Part shown: positions 37,287-47,320 of the stretch, piece by piece
Layout of the letters: each line of letters opens with the position of its first letter
How positions within the stretch are numbered: the first letter of the stretch is position 1
Assembly (NCBI GenBank): GCA_027483665.1
Contig: JAIXUC010000012.1
Coordinates: 1 to 64,000, forward strand
Length of the DNA stretch: 64,000 nucleotides
Source: Comamonadaceae bacterium
Lineage (GTDB): Bacteria > Pseudomonadota > Gammaproteobacteria > Burkholderiales > Burkholderiaceae_C
Reading direction: 5' to 3'
Translations under genes and position numbers: made by a program
The notes under the pieces: generated by a model
The model's database searches: none
What the model saw: only the letters and a program-made list of their open reading frames with translations
What the model was told of the DNA's origin: nothing

Positions 37287-38420
37287 ATGACAGCTAACAG
37301 CATTTTGCAAAGTGCCTCCCGCATCGTCGTGAAAGTCGGCTCCAGCTTGGTGACCAACGAGGGACGAGGACTTGACGAGCGCGCCATCGGAGAGTGGGCG
37401 CGGCAGTTGGCGGTGCTGGCTCACGGCGGCCGAGAAGTCATCATGGTGTCCAGCGGTGCTATCGCAGAAGGCATGAAAAGATTGGGTTGGACTCAGCGAC
37501 CCAATGCCATCCATGAGCTTCAAGCTGCAGCAGCCGTCGGGCAGATGGGGCTTGCGCAAATGTATGAAACCAAGCTGCGACAAAACGGTTTGGGCAGCGC
37601 TCAGGTGCTGCTCACGCACGCTGATTTGGCCGATCGAGAGCGCTACCTCAATGCCCGCTCGACCCTGCTCACGCTGCTGCGACTGAGGGTGGTGCCCGTC
37701 ATCAACGAGAACGACACGGTTGTCAACGACGAGATCAAGTTCGGCGATAACGACACCCTTGGTGCGTTGGTGGCCAATTTGGTGGAGGCCGACGCCCTGA
37801 TCATCCTGACGGATCAACGCGGACTCTACGAGAGTGATCCGCGTAAAGATCCCAGCGCGCGCTTCATCGACCACGCACAAGCTGGCGACCCGAAGCTAGA
37901 ACAGATGGCGGGCGGCGTCGGCAGCAGCGTTGGGCGCGGTGGGATGATCACCAAAATACTCGCAGCCAAGCGAGCCGCTGGCTCAGGCGCTTCAACTGCC
38001 ATTGCTTGGGGGAGGGAGCACGATGTGCTGCTGCGGCTTGTTGCCGGAGAGGCCATAGGCACGCTGCTGGAGGCGCCTACGCAGAAGATGCAAGCGCGAA
38101 AACAGTGGATTTCTGACCACTTGCAGTTACGTGGCGCGGTACTGGTCGATGCGGGTGCAGCACTCCGGCTTCGGCAAGACGGAAAAAGCCTTTTGCCGAT
38201 AGGCATGCTGGCTGTCGAAGGCGAGTTTTCTCGCGGCGATGTGATCGCGGTGCTGGATGAGTCCCGGCAAGAGGTAGGCCGGGGCCTCGCCAATTACGCC
38301 AGCGCTGAAGCTCGCCTGCTATGCCGCAAGGCGTCCAGTGAGTTCGAACGTTTATTGGGCTACGCTGCAGAGCCTGAAATGGTGCATCGAGACAACTTGG
38401 TGATTCAGCGAGCTGCCTGA
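37287..38420 (+). CDS. proB: Glutamate 5-kinase ProB
   Basis: A 377-residue enzyme that phosphorylates glutamate in the first step of proline synthesis. The kinase domain starts [18 protein letters not shown] and has [36 protein letters not shown] and GTGGM-like [16 protein letters not shown] domain covers the last 100 residues. The ATG at 37287 matches relatives; an extension of 26 residues overlapping obgE is not coding. proA is not in the window. Confidence 0.96.
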   Translation: MTANSILQSASRIVVKVGSSLVTNEGRGLDERAIGEWARQLAVLAHGGREVIMVSSGAIAEGMKRLGWTQRPNAIHELQAAAAVGQMGLAQMYETKLRQNGLGSAQVLLTHADLADRERYLNARSTLLTLLRLRVVPVINENDTVVNDEIKFGDNDTLGALVANLVEADALIILTDQRGLYESDPRKDPSARFIDHAQAGDPKLEQMAGGVGSSVGRGGMITKILAAKRAAGSGASTAIAWGREHDVLLRLVAGEAIGTLLEAPTQKMQARKQWISDHLQLRGAVLVDAGAALRLRQDGKSLLPIGMLAVEGEFSRGDVIAVLDESRQEVGRGLANYASAEARLLCRKASSEFERLLGYAAEPEMVHRDNLVIQRAA

Positions 38421-38466
38421 ATCACCCTGGGTTCGAATGGCACTCACCAGCAGCGAACGCAAGAAC

Positions 38467-39006
38467 TCAACGCTCGCGATGGGTACCGCGCAGACTGCGC
38501 ACGATATCGGCCACAGTTTGCGCTGGCGCAGCGCCTGAGCAAAGTCCTGCCTTGGCCAAGAAAAAGGCGTGGCGTGACGGTAGTGGATCCCCCGTGCCCC
38601 TCCAGACCGGGTTGCCCACAGAGACCCAAACCCCATCGCCCGATTGGCGAGCATAGGTCCGGACCTGAGCTGTGGAGCAACGAAAGCCCTCGTACAAGAC
38701 GTTGCGTGCGCCAGTGCTACTTTGCGCAACAACGACATAGCGCACGATGCCGCTGGGGGTAATGCTCAAGCTCGCGGGATCCACGCCGTACTGCAAGTTG
38801 GACTGGCGATTCACCTCAAACGCGATCAGCTGGCCCAAATTGAACGCCGGTGGTGGCGGGACATCACCCTCTGCCCAGTCCACATCAACAACGAGTTGGG
38901 CATGCGCGCAGGCCGTACCCAGCGCCATCAACAGGGCAGTGGCGCCGAGAAGCCGCGAGCCTCGCTGCAGCATGAACCGCGCTTGTTGCGCCAAGTGATC
39001 AACCAT
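38467..39006 (-). CDS. CNP1-like family exported protein
   Basis: A 168-179-residue protein of the CNP1-like family (named after a Neisseria protein), function unknown. A signal peptide ends near LGTACAHAQ. The mature part contains [20 protein letters not shown], then [20 protein letters not shown] and a cysteine pair about 85 residues apart. Two starts are possible: ATG 39006, which overlaps the rppH stop by eight bases and implies coupling, or ATG 38973, which gives a shorter signal peptide. It is convergent with proB, 46 bases away. Confidence 0.82.
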   Translation of the reverse strand: MVDHLAQQARFMLQRGSRLLGATALLMALGTACAHAQLVVDVDWAEGDVPPPPAFNLGQLIAFEVNRQSNLQYGVDPASLSITPSGIVRYVVVAQSSTGARNVLYEGFRCSTAQVRTYARQSGDGVWVSVGNPVWRGTGDPLPSRHAFFLAKAGLCSGAAPAQTVADIVRSLRGTHRER

Positions 39007-39628
39007 CTGTGGGCACCGCGCTGGAGGGATCGGGATCAAAACTGGCGCCGGGCGGCAACTCCAACCTCGCATGGGCCCTGCCCTCGCTATCGTTTCGGAA
39101 CTCTTCTGAGTCGCGCGACTTAAAGCCTGCTCGCAAGTACCGCGGCCCGCCATCTTGATTCGGCAAGTGTTTGGCCAATTCAATGAGCGCGCGCTCGTAG
39201 ACACCGCGCTTGAACTCCACAACAAGGTCAAGCGGCACCCAGTAATCGTTCCAGCGCCAAGCGTCGAACTCAGGGTGGTCGGTAGCCCGCAAATTCAGGT
39301 TCCAGTCATAGGCTGTGAGCTGCAACAAAAACCAAAGTTGCTTTTGGCCTTTGTAGTGCCCCCGAGCCTCTCTTCGGATGAATCGATCAGGCACTTCATA
39401 ACGCAGCCAATCGCGCGTTCGAGCCACCACACGCACATGGTCGGGCATCAAACCGACTTCCTCCTGCAACTCGCGGTACATCGCCTGCTCGGGCGTTTCG
39501 CCCTTGTCGATGCCGCCCTGAGGGAACTGCCAAGAGTGAGTGCGGATGCGCTTTCCCCAGAAAACTTGGTTTCTCTGGTTGAGCAGGATGATGCCGACGT
39601 TGGGCCGAAAACCGTCCCTGTCGAGCAT
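38999..39628 (-). CDS. rppH: RNA pyrophosphohydrolase RppH
   Basis: A 209-residue Nudix enzyme that removes pyrophosphate from the 5' end of mRNA and so triggers decay. The N-terminus [17 protein letters not shown] and [17 protein letters not shown] are diagnostic, and the Nudix box runs from [19 protein letters not shown] into EVGL. The C-terminal 55 residues after LIELAKHLP are not conserved and look disordered. The ATG at 39628 is preferred to a TTG two codons upstream. It is divergent from proS across 83 bases. Confidence 0.95.
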   Translation of the reverse strand: MLDRDGFRPNVGIILLNQRNQVFWGKRIRTHSWQFPQGGIDKGETPEQAMYRELQEEVGLMPDHVRVVARTRDWLRYEVPDRFIRREARGHYKGQKQLWFLLQLTAYDWNLNLRATDHPEFDAWRWNDYWVPLDLVVEFKRGVYERALIELAKHLPNQDGGPRYLRAGFKSRDSEEFRNDSEGRAHARLELPPGASFDPDPSSAVPTDG

Positions 39629-39711
39629 AATCAAACCTCTATTTTTGAACTGCTTCCATTATGCACAGCGCGGTGTGCGGAGCAAGGCACCCCACCCGCG
39701 ACACCCCTCTC

Positions 39712-41481
39712 ATGAAAGCCTCTCAGTTCTTCATTTCCACCCTCAAAGAAGCCCCTGCTGATGCAGAAGTTGTGAGCCATCGCTTGATGATGCGCGCCGG
39801 CATGATCAAGAAGCTCGGGGCTGGAATCTACAACTACATGCCGCTGGGTTTGCGGGTGATCCGCAAGGTCGAAGCCATCGTGCGAGATGAGATGAATCGG
39901 GCTGGGGCGGTGGAGCTGACGATGCCCGTCATACAGCCAGCAGAGCTTTGGCAAGAGACCGGGCGCTTCGAGAAGATGGGGCCAGAGTTGCTGCGCATCA
40001 AAGACCGCCATGAGCGCGACTTCGTGGTTCAACCGACCAGCGAAGAGGTGGTGACAGACATCGCGCGCCAAGAACTGCGCAGTTACAAGCAGCTGCCCAA
40101 AAACTTCTACCAGATTCAAACCAAGTTCAGAGACGAGCGCAGGCCACGCTTTGGCCTGATGCGCGGGCGTGAGTTCATCATGAAAGACGCCTACAGCTTT
40201 GACAAGGACATGGCGGGTGCCAAGCAAAGCTACGCCATCATGGCGCTGGCCTACAGGCGCATCTTTGATCGCTTTGGTTTGAACTATCGTGCAGTAGCGG
40301 CGGACAGCGGCGCCATCGGTGGCGACCTCAGCGAGGAGTTCCAGGTGATTGCGGCCACCGGCGAAGACGCGATCGTCTATTGCGCGCAAAGCGACTACGC
40401 CGCCAATTTAGAGAAGGCCGAATCTCTGGCGCCGCAAGCCGCCCGGCCTTCAGCAATGCAAGCCCTGCAGAAGACGGCCACTCCTGGCAAAAGTACTTGC
40501 GCCGAGGTCGCCGAGTTGTTGGGTCTGCCTTTGCAACGCACCGTGAAGTCACTGGTGTTGGCAACTGAATCGCAGGCCGTAGAAGGCGAATCCAAAGGCG
40601 CTCAGATCTGGTTGTTGCTGCTTAGGGGCGACCACGACATGAACGAAGTCAAGGTTGGCAAGCTGCCAGGCATGGAAGCCGGTTTCCGATTCGCAAGCGT
40701 CCCGGAAATTGAAGCCCACTTTGGCAGCAAACCTGGCTACTTGGGACCCATCGGCATGAAGCGTCCAGTAACCGTCGTGGCCGACCGAGACGTGGCCGTC
40801 ATGGCCGATTGGGTGTGCGGTGCCAACGAAGAGGGCTTTCACATGACTGGCGTCAACTGGGGCCGCGACTTGGCGGAGCCTGCATTGATCGCCGACATCC
40901 GCAACGTGGTCGCAGGCGACCCTTCGCCCGATGGCAAGGGACCGCTCGCGATTGAGCGCGGTATCGAAGTAGGGCATGTGTTCTACCTTGGCACCAAGTA
41001 CAGCCGCGCCATGAATGCCACGTTTCTCGACGAGCACGGCAAACCGCAATTCATGGAGATGGGCTGTTACGGTATCGGCGTCAGCCGTCTGCCCGCGGCT
41101 GCAATCGAACAGAACCATGACGAGCGCGGCATCATTTGGCCCGATGCTTTAGCGCCTTTCACTGTTGTTTTGTGTCCTATCGGTATGGACAGGAGCCCCT
41201 TGGTCAAAGAGGCTGCGCAAAAGCTCTACGAGTCGCTACTTGCAAGAGGCGTGGATGTCCTGCTCGATGACCGGGGCGAGCGCCCCGGAGCCATGTTTGC
41301 CGACTGGGAGCTCATTGGGGTGCCGCATCGTTTGGTTATTTCGGACCGCGGTCTCAAGGAAGGCCAGATGGAGTACCAGCACCGCAGAGCGCATGCACCG
41401 ACGCCTGTCGCTGCTGATGAGGCGCTGGCTTTTATCTCGCGAGAGTTGGGACTGCTCGACAAGACGGGTCTGCCTGTCTGA
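39712..41481 (+). CDS. proS: Prolyl-tRNA synthetase ProS
   Basis: A 589-residue class II synthetase of the bacterial type. Motif 1 and the catalytic core lie in residues 1-225 ([20 protein letters not shown]-like start, [20 protein letters not shown] as motif 2). An inserted YbaK-type editing domain covers about 230-385 and removes mischarged alanine. The catalytic core resumes with motif 3 [20 protein letters not shown], then the anticodon-binding domain. The ATG at 39712 starts [19 protein letters not shown], typical of the family. A lytic transglycosylase gene follows after 11 bases. Confidence 0.97.
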   Translation: MKASQFFISTLKEAPADAEVVSHRLMMRAGMIKKLGAGIYNYMPLGLRVIRKVEAIVRDEMNRAGAVELTMPVIQPAELWQETGRFEKMGPELLRIKDRHERDFVVQPTSEEVVTDIARQELRSYKQLPKNFYQIQTKFRDERRPRFGLMRGREFIMKDAYSFDKDMAGAKQSYAIMALAYRRIFDRFGLNYRAVAADSGAIGGDLSEEFQVIAATGEDAIVYCAQSDYAANLEKAESLAPQAARPSAMQALQKTATPGKSTCAEVAELLGLPLQRTVKSLVLATESQAVEGESKGAQIWLLLLRGDHDMNEVKVGKLPGMEAGFRFASVPEIEAHFGSKPGYLGPIGMKRPVTVVADRDVAVMADWVCGANEEGFHMTGVNWGRDLAEPALIADIRNVVAGDPSPDGKGPLAIERGIEVGHVFYLGTKYSRAMNATFLDEHGKPQFMEMGCYGIGVSRLPAAAIEQNHDERGIIWPDALAPFTVVLCPIGMDRSPLVKEAAQKLYESLLARGVDVLLDDRGERPGAMFADWELIGVPHRLVISDRGLKEGQMEYQHRRAHAPTPVAADEALAFISRELGLLDKTGLPV

Positions 41482-41492
41482 AGGGCGGATCG

Positions 41493-42188
41493 GTGGCCCA
41501 GCATTTGAATCGCCGACGCTGCCTGTGGGGGGCATTGGCCCTTTCGGTTTGGCCGTCAGAGTGGGCATATGCGGGCGGCCAGCTTGAAGAACCGCTGGCA
41601 GACTCCGTGCGCACGGCGTTGAGCTCAGCCATCGCTAATGCGGCGCCGCCTGTGCCCGAGTTCAGCAGCACCGAGGCGCGATTGCACTATCTCCGTTGGC
41701 TGGGGGCTATGAGCCCCCTGCTGGCGTCCAGAAAGTCAGACTGGACCACCCGAAAGGAATTCCTTCAGACGGTCTGGTACGAGAGCCGGCGCGCAGGGTT
41801 GGACACTGCGCTGGTGCTCGGTCTCATTCAGGTGGAAAGCGCCTTTCGAAAATTTGCAGTCAGCAGGGTAGGTGCGCGCGGCTACATGCAAGTCATGCCT
41901 TTTTGGACGCGCGTCATCGGCGACGGTGATGCCAGCCGCTTGTTTCACATGCAGACCAATCTGCGCTTCGGCTGCGTGATCCTGCGCCACTACCTGGACC
42001 GCGAACGAGGCGACCTGTTTTTGGGGTTGGGTCGCTACAACGGCAGTCGAGGACGAGCCGAGTACCCGAGCGCAGTCTTTGCAGCCCAAAAGCGATGGGT
42101 GTTCAAGGAAGAAGCGCCCGCTTTGAATCCAGCTCCGCCGACTCTCACACCGGCCGCTCCCGGTGGAACCAGCCGCAGCCCGTCCTAG
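41493..42188 (+). CDS. Lytic transglycosylase (SLT domain) protein
   Basis: A 231-residue exported muramidase-like enzyme. A signal peptide ends near AYAGG (about residue 28). The SLT domain lies at about 95-190 with the catalytic glutamate in QVESAFRK, then SRVGARGYMQVMPFW and LGRYNGSRGRAEYP, the three usual blocks. It cleaves peptidoglycan glycan strands with formation of a 1,6-anhydro end. It starts at a GTG 11 bases after proS. The Pro-rich C-terminal 30 residues are probably unstructured. The gene faces the AAA ATPase convergently, 20 bases away. Confidence 0.9.
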   Translation: MAQHLNRRRCLWGALALSVWPSEWAYAGGQLEEPLADSVRTALSSAIANAAPPVPEFSSTEARLHYLRWLGAMSPLLASRKSDWTTRKEFLQTVWYESRRAGLDTALVLGLIQVESAFRKFAVSRVGARGYMQVMPFWTRVIGDGDASRLFHMQTNLRFGCVILRHYLDRERGDLFLGLGRYNGSRGRAEYPSAVFAAQKRWVFKEEAPALNPAPPTLTPAAPGGTSRSPS

Positions 42189-42208
42189 CAAACTCAGGGC
42201 TCGAGGAT

Positions 42209-43216
42209 CTACTGCAAGAAGCCGATGCGGCTGCGCGCTCCACCAGACTTGGGCAAGTCATCCACCTCGACGGCAACATGGCTGTGCAGGCGGGCGTTAC
42301 CAAACCCGGTCATGATCGCTCGACGCATTTCCCGTGGGGCCAAGGCCGACAGCACATCGAGCACATCGTCACTGGGCTGATCGGAAAAGTGTTTGCCCCA
42401 GTCGTGGTCGCGCCGAATGCCTTGGTAGAGCTGGCGGGCGATGTCTCTGGCCTGCTCGGGCGTAGGCGCCTCGATCTCGAACACATTCATGCGGTTCATG
42501 ATCGGCTCTGGAATGGCGCGGGCGTCGTTGGCGGTGGTGACCCAAATCACTTGGCTCGCATCGATGGCCACCTCAGCAAACTCATCCACGAAGCTGTGCG
42601 CGGTGTCATGCTCCAACAGGCTGTACAGCGCGCCGAGGGGGTCGTACTGCGCGTCAGCGCTGGCTTTGTCAATTTCGTCGACGACGATCACCGGGTTCGC
42701 GTATTGCCCATTCACGATGGCGTCGAAAACGCGTCCGGGCTTGGCGCCTTTCCACTGCGATGAGGAGCCCGACAGCAGCCACCCCGCCGTCATGGAACTC
42801 ATGGGTACCAAACTCATTCCGGTACCCAGCAGATCCGCCACGCGGCGTGCGAAATGGGTTTTACCTATTCCGGGCGGGCCGAGCAACAGCATCGGCGTGA
42901 CTTCCAAGCCGTCGCTGCTGTCTTGGCTCAACGCCACATGGCGGCGGATATCGTCGAGGGCGCTGGTGAAGTTGGGCATCTCGCCGTAGAGCCCAGCCAT
43001 GTCTGGAACACCGGATGGCTTGACCTGAAAGCGCTGCGGCCCCCGCTCCAACATGCGCTCGTAGGTGGCGCGCAAATTCTCGTGTTCCCGATCCGGCAGT
43101 TTGCCCAGTTTGCGCTCCACCTCTTGTGGTTGAAACACCTGCCGCACATTGGCAACAGGGATGCGGAATGCTGACTCAGAACCTGGGGACCAGGGCACCA
43201 CATCGCTGGAAGGCAT
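42209..43216 (-). CDS. Orphan AAA+ ATPase, Lon-like without protease domain
   Basis: A 335-residue AAA+ ATPase. Walker A is LGPPGIGKTHFARRVADLLG, Walker B VIVVDEIDKASAD, sensor 1 VTTAND, the arginine finger IMNRMNVFEI and sensor 2 APREMRRAIMTG. The layout is that of the Lon ATPase module, but no N-terminal Lon substrate domain and no serine-lysine protease domain is present. The N-terminal 80 residues are unusual and contain QEVERKLGKLPDREHENLRA. The partner or substrate is unknown. On the minus strand it follows grxD by 81 bases at the end of hemA-prfA-prmC-grxD, so it may share that transcript. Confidence 0.82.
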   Translation of the reverse strand: MPSSDVVPWSPGSESAFRIPVANVRQVFQPQEVERKLGKLPDREHENLRATYERMLERGPQRFQVKPSGVPDMAGLYGEMPNFTSALDDIRRHVALSQDSSDGLEVTPMLLLGPPGIGKTHFARRVADLLGTGMSLVPMSSMTAGWLLSGSSSQWKGAKPGRVFDAIVNGQYANPVIVVDEIDKASADAQYDPLGALYSLLEHDTAHSFVDEFAEVAIDASQVIWVTTANDARAIPEPIMNRMNVFEIEAPTPEQARDIARQLYQGIRRDHDWGKHFSDQPSDDVLDVLSALAPREMRRAIMTGFGNARLHSHVAVEVDDLPKSGGARSRIGFLQ

Positions 43217-43297
43217 GCATCGCTCCTTGGGATAGGGACGATTTCATTCAAGCATAAACAGTGCCCGGCTTCAACCGGGGCGGCCCCGCCTTCAGTT

Positions 43298-43624
43298 TCA
43301 GGCCTTCATCCGATCGATCGTCTGCTGCAACTCACCCGACTCATACATTTCCATCATGATGTCGGAGCCCCCGATGAATTCACCCTTGACGTAGAGCTGG
43401 GGGATGGTCGGCCAGTTGCTGTATTCCTTGATGCCTTGGCGCACAGCATCGTCTTCCAGCACGTTGACTGTCGCTATCTGCTTGGTATCCACCCCGCAAG
43501 CCTTCAAGATTTGCACCGCGCGGCCGGAAAAGCCACACATGGGAAAGCTTGCTGTGCCTTTCATGAACAACACCACGTCGTGGGTCTTCACCAGTTGGTC
43601 GATACGCTGTTGGGTGGGGTCCAT
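43298..43624 (-). CDS. grxD: Monothiol glutaredoxin (Grx4/GrxD)
   Basis: A 108-residue glutaredoxin with the monothiol active site CGFS (C30) in [15 protein letters not shown], a glutathione-binding [20 protein letters not shown] and a C-terminal ESGELQQTI. Members bind a [2Fe-2S] cluster with glutathione and deliver it to target proteins. It lies 55 bases after prmC on the minus strand, as in other Burkholderiales. Confidence 0.96.
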   Translation of the reverse strand: MDPTQQRIDQLVKTHDVVLFMKGTASFPMCGFSGRAVQILKACGVDTKQIATVNVLEDDAVRQGIKEYSNWPTIPQLYVKGEFIGGSDIMMEMYESGELQQTIDRMKA

Positions 43625-43679
43625 GTCTTTACTCCTGTGGCTTGAACGGCGCGTTCGCGGCGTTTCTTTGGTTGGGTGA

Positions 43680-44564
43680 TTATTTCACTGGCGCTTTGCG
43701 TCCACCGCTGCAGCGGTGGATGCCTGCAAGGTCGTCACGGCCTTGCACCTCCACCAGGCCAGCGGCCTTGAGCCTGTCGCAGACACCTGCGCCTTGCTCA
43801 TGCCCATGCTCCAGCAGCAGCCATGCGCCATCGCTTAGGTGGTTCGCAGCACCATCGATGATGGCGTGCAGATCGGCCCAGCCGTCTTCGGCCGCTACGA
43901 GGGCCCCTCTGGGTTCGGCCCATAAGGCGGCCAAGTGCGGGTCGCTGGCTGCAATGTAAGGCGGGTTCGATACGACGAGGTCGAAGACCCCACTCGTAGC
44001 TGCCCACCAATGACCAAGAGAGAAGCTGACCGACAACCCGCATGCATTAGCGTTGGCGCGCGCCACGTTCAGGGCATCTTCGCTCTGATCGACCGCATGC
44101 ACATCGGCATGCGGCAGTTGTTTTTTGATAGCCAAGGCAATCGCACCGCTGCCAGTGCCCAGGTCCAGCACGCGGGGCGGGGCTGCAAGGTTCGCGGCGC
44201 TGTCGGCAGAGGCGACTGGCGCACCCGAAGAAAGTAACTCCAAAACCCAGTCCACCAAGGTTTCGGTGTCGGGCCGGGGCACCAGCACCCGACAGTCCAC
44301 CATCAGATTCAAACCGTAGAAAGCTTGCTCGGCGGTGATGTATCCCAAGGGCTCACCCGCATGCCACCGCTTCAGGCTGTGCTCCCAGCGCTGCTGGACT
44401 TCAGCGCTGGGCATGGTCTCGCCGTTTGCCATCAGCCAGGCGCGTTGTGTGGCAGCTCGACCGAGCGCATGCAGCATCAGTTGCTGCGCCTGCAGACGCG
44501 ATAGTCCCGGGCCAACTGCCTGCGCCATCAGCGCATCCAGTGAGCTGCCCCTTGCCTCAGACAT
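43680..44564 (-). CDS. prmC: Release factor glutamine methyltransferase PrmC
   Basis: A 294-residue SAM-dependent enzyme that methylates the GGQ glutamine of release factors. SAM motif I is [15 protein letters not shown], and the substrate-binding motif is [13 protein letters not shown]. The ATG at 44564 overlaps the prfA stop by eight bases, coupling the enzyme to its substrate's gene. The order prfA-prmC is widely conserved. Confidence 0.95.
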   Translation of the reverse strand: MSEARGSSLDALMAQAVGPGLSRLQAQQLMLHALGRAATQRAWLMANGETMPSAEVQQRWEHSLKRWHAGEPLGYITAEQAFYGLNLMVDCRVLVPRPDTETLVDWVLELLSSGAPVASADSAANLAAPPRVLDLGTGSGAIALAIKKQLPHADVHAVDQSEDALNVARANANACGLSVSFSLGHWWAATSGVFDLVVSNPPYIAASDPHLAALWAEPRGALVAAEDGWADLHAIIDGAANHLSDGAWLLLEHGHEQGAGVCDRLKAAGLVEVQGRDDLAGIHRCSGGRKAPVK

Positions 44565-45654
44565 GCGCCTCCGGGTCGAGCTCCTGAAGCAGTGCGTCCT
44601 GGTGTGCAGCGCGCAAGGCTTGCAAGACATCTCCCAAGTCGCCCTCCATGACGTGCGCTAACTTGTGCAGTGTGAAGTTGATGCGGTGGTCGGTCAGCCG
44701 ACCCTGCGGGAAGTTGTAGGTGCGGATGCGGTCAGATCGATCACCGCTGCCGATCAAGCCGCGCCGAGTAGCCGCCTCGCGGGCTTGTCGCTCGCTGCGC
44801 TCTCGGTCCTGGATGCGCGCGGCCAGCACCTGCAGCGCCCGGGCCTTGTTGCGGTGCTGGCTGCGGTCGTCTTGGCACTCTGCAACGATGCCAGTTGGCA
44901 AGTGCGTGATGCGTACCGCAGAGTCCGTCTTGTTGATGTGCTGGCCGCCCGCACCGCTTGCACGAAAGGTATCGATGCGCAGGTCAGCGGGGTTGATGGC
45001 TACGGCTTTGGCCTCATCGGGTTCCGGCAAAACAGCCACGGTACAGGCGCTGGTGTGGATTCGCCCCTGTGTCTCGGTGCTTGGAACGCGTTGCACGCGA
45101 TGCCCGCCGGACTCGAACCGCAATTGGCCGTAGGCGTGCGCGCCCTCTATTCGGAGTACGGCTTCTTTGAAGCCCCCCAGATCTGAAGGCGACTCGCTGA
45201 TGCGCTCGCAGCGCCAGCCTTGTGCATCGGCGTAGCGGGTGTACATGCGCAGCAAATCGGCGGCAAACAGTGCGGCTTCGTCGCCGCCCGTGCCGGCGCG
45301 GATTTCCAAGAACGCATTGCCGGCATCCTCGGGGTCACGCGGCAACAGAAGGCTTTGCAGCTCCTGTTCCAAACGCAACAACTCGCCTTGCGCAGATGCC
45401 AGCTCGTCGTGGGCGAGTGCTGCCATCTCCGGGTCATCGGTTGCTGATATCAGGGCCTGGGCATCGGCCGCATCGCGCTCAAGCTGCAACAAGCGTTGGT
45501 GCCTTGAGACCAGATGCACGATGTCCTGATGCTCGCGCGACAGGGCCAAAAACTGGGCCATGTCAGACATCACGTCTTCGCGGGAAAGCAAAAAGTCCAG
45601 CTCTGCAGAGCGGCGTGCGTGGCGCTCCAACTGAGCGCGCAGAAAAGGCCTCAT
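44557..45654 (-). CDS. prfA: Peptide chain release factor 1
   Basis: A 365-residue factor that ends translation at UAA and UAG. The catalytic GGQ is at 236-238 in [15 protein letters not shown] and the codon-reading tripeptide is P-S-T in [14 protein letters not shown], which fits the PxT form of release factor 1 rather than the SPF of factor 2. The start [20 protein letters not shown] is typical. It follows hemA by eight bases and overlaps prmC. No programmed frameshift is expected for factor 1 and none is seen. Confidence 0.96.
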   Translation of the reverse strand: MRPFLRAQLERHARRSAELDFLLSREDVMSDMAQFLALSREHQDIVHLVSRHQRLLQLERDAADAQALISATDDPEMAALAHDELASAQGELLRLEQELQSLLLPRDPEDAGNAFLEIRAGTGGDEAALFAADLLRMYTRYADAQGWRCERISESPSDLGGFKEAVLRIEGAHAYGQLRFESGGHRVQRVPSTETQGRIHTSACTVAVLPEPDEAKAVAINPADLRIDTFRASGAGGQHINKTDSAVRITHLPTGIVAECQDDRSQHRNKARALQVLAARIQDRERSERQAREAATRRGLIGSGDRSDRIRTYNFPQGRLTDHRINFTLHKLAHVMEGDLGDVLQALRAAHQDALLQELDPEAHV

Positions 45655-45662
45655 ACCCCAGC

Positions 45663-46922
45663 CTAGCGAGACTGGCGCAAAAAGAAATGTTCGATGGAGT
45701 GGCTGGCGCGCTCGCGGGCCACTTCGTCTGCCGATCGCAATTCGGCCAACGCGCCGTGCAGCATCTTCTGAGACAGGCCGCGCGACAGGGCTTCCATGAC
45801 AGCCTCCACGTCGTCGCCTCTGGCGAGCATCTTGCGCGCGCGTATCAACTCTGCGGCACGCCAGTGATCGGCCTGAGCGTGCAATTGTTGAATGAGCGGC
45901 ACCGTGTCGCGCTGGTCTAGCCAGTGCATGAAGCTTTGCACCCCGGCGTCGATGATGGCCTCGGCTTGGGCCACAGCAGCCTGGCGGTTGGCGTGTCCGG
46001 TTTGCACCACGGCTGCCAAGTCGTCGACGGTGTAGAGGTAGACGTCTTGCAGCGCCTTCACTTCAGGCTCGATGTCGCGCGGGACTGCCAGATCAACCAT
46101 GAACATAGGCCTGTAGCGCCGCCGCTTGAGTGCTCGCTCTACTGCGCCCAAACCAATGATGGGCAAAGAGCTCGCCGTGCAACTGATGACAGCGTCAAAT
46201 TCGTGCAGACGGTCTGGCAAGTCCGCAAGCCGCATCACTTCGGCGTCAAAGCGCGCGGCCAAATGCTCGGCCCGCTCCAGCGTCCGGTTGGCCACCGCCA
46301 TGCTTTTGGGAGCCTTGGCAGCGAAATGTGTGGCCGCCAGCTCGATCATTTCACCGGCACCAACAAACAGCACCTTGACTTCGGCCAAATCTTCAAAAAG
46401 CTGACCGGCCAAACGAACCGCAGCCGCGGCCATGCTGATGGAATGCGCGCCAATTTCGGTGGACGTGCGGACTTCTTTGGCCACAGCGAAGGAGCGCTGA
46501 AACAGCTGATTGAGCGTGGTGCCCAAGGCTCCGGCTTCGTCGGCAGCGCGCACGGCGTTCTTCATCTGTCCAAGAATCTGGGCCTCGCCCAGCACCATGG
46601 AATCAAGACCGCTGGCGACTCTGAAGGCATGCCGTGCAGCTTGGCCGTTTTCCAGCGTGTAAGCGTGTGATCGAACCAAGTCTGTACTGACTCCGCCACT
46701 CTTGGCCAACCAGTTCACGACTGGCTCCACATCGGACATACCGCTTGCACAATAGATTTCTGTGCGGTTGCAGGTGGAAATGATGGCGGCTTCCGGTCTA
46801 GGGGCCAGCGATTCGCGCAAACCATGCAGCGTCGGCCCCAGTTGCTCTAGGGCAAATGCGAAGCGACCGCGCAAATCCAAAGGCGCAGTCGTGTGGTTGA
46901 TGCCAAGAGCCCAAACGGTCAT
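45663..46922 (-). CDS. hemA: Glutamyl-tRNA reductase HemA
   Basis: A 419-residue NADPH enzyme that makes glutamate-1-semialdehyde, the first step of haem synthesis in this group. The active-site cysteine is C51 in [34 protein letters not shown] and the NADPH motif [14 protein letters not shown] follow; the C-terminal dimerisation helix is present. The ATG lies only seven bases from a candidate -10 box (TAGAAT, minus strand), and there is no clear ribosome site, so the mRNA may be nearly leaderless. It is the first gene of hemA-prfA-prmC-grxD. Confidence 0.95.
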   Translation of the reverse strand: MTVWALGINHTTAPLDLRGRFAFALEQLGPTLHGLRESLAPRPEAAIISTCNRTEIYCASGMSDVEPVVNWLAKSGGVSTDLVRSHAYTLENGQAARHAFRVASGLDSMVLGEAQILGQMKNAVRAADEAGALGTTLNQLFQRSFAVAKEVRTSTEIGAHSISMAAAAVRLAGQLFEDLAEVKVLFVGAGEMIELAATHFAAKAPKSMAVANRTLERAEHLAARFDAEVMRLADLPDRLHEFDAVISCTASSLPIIGLGAVERALKRRRYRPMFMVDLAVPRDIEPEVKALQDVYLYTVDDLAAVVQTGHANRQAAVAQAEAIIDAGVQSFMHWLDQRDTVPLIQQLHAQADHWRAAELIRARKMLARGDDVEAVMEALSRGLSQKMLHGALAELRSADEVARERASHSIEHFFLRQSR

Positions 46923-46928
46923 GTCTCG

Positions 46929-46959
46929 ATTCTAGAATGGTGTCAACTAAGTTTGACAC
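46929..46959. promoter_or_regulatory. Two adjacent palindromes in the hemA upstream gap
   Basis: ATTCTAGAAT (46929-46938) is a perfect 10-base palindrome and reads as a TAGAAT -10 box on either strand. Directly beside it, GTGTCAA (46940-46946) and TTGACAC (46953-46959) form a 7-base inverted repeat with a six-base spacer; its right arm contains a consensus TTGACA pointing toward the small membrane protein gene at 47019. Dense symmetry in a 96-base divergent gap suggests an operator with overlapping promoters. Confidence 0.4.
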
Positions 46960-47018
46960 TTGGTGTGTGAACCGGATTTAACACCGATGTTCTGTTTCTG
47001 CCAAGAGTGCGCAACCCG

Positions 47019-47282
47019 ATGAGTTTGTTCGATGTGCTTCACCATCTGGCCGCCTTCCTGATGCCAGCGGTTGCAGTGGCCATGGGTGTGAGCTTCCTGG
47101 ACCGCTGGCTCACAGGCAGGAGAGCGCCTCTGCTGAAGTCCGTGGCCTTGAATTTTGCCGCGGGATCAATGGCCTTGTTCGCTGGACTTTTGGCTTTTGG
47201 CGTTGACGCCAAGATGGCCACTTACGCCTTGTTGGTGTCGGGGTGCGCAACGGCCCAATGGTGGCTTGGCCGCAGGCGATGA
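47019..47282 (+). CDS. Small membrane protein of unknown function
   Basis: An 87-residue protein with about three membrane helices (residues 8-25, 40-58, 63-80) and a positively charged loop LDRWLTGRRAPLLKS between the first two. I do not recognise the family. It begins at the ATG at 47019, with AAGAG about 11 bases upstream; a GTG four codons earlier is possible. It is divergent from hemA across 96 bases and convergent with ugpQ across 38 bases. Codon use is ordinary, so it is probably real. Confidence 0.65.
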   Translation: MSLFDVLHHLAAFLMPAVAVAMGVSFLDRWLTGRRAPLLKSVALNFAAGSMALFAGLLAFGVDAKMATYALLVSGCATAQWWLGRRR

Positions 47283-47320
47283 GCGGACGGGCTGCTGCCG
47301 ATCCGGTCCGCGACGGCCCT

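Noticed and set aside
47283-47311. Terminator between the small membrane protein gene and ugpQ
   Set aside because: GCGGAC and GTCCGC pair over six bases but the 17-base loop and lack of a T-run make it weak.
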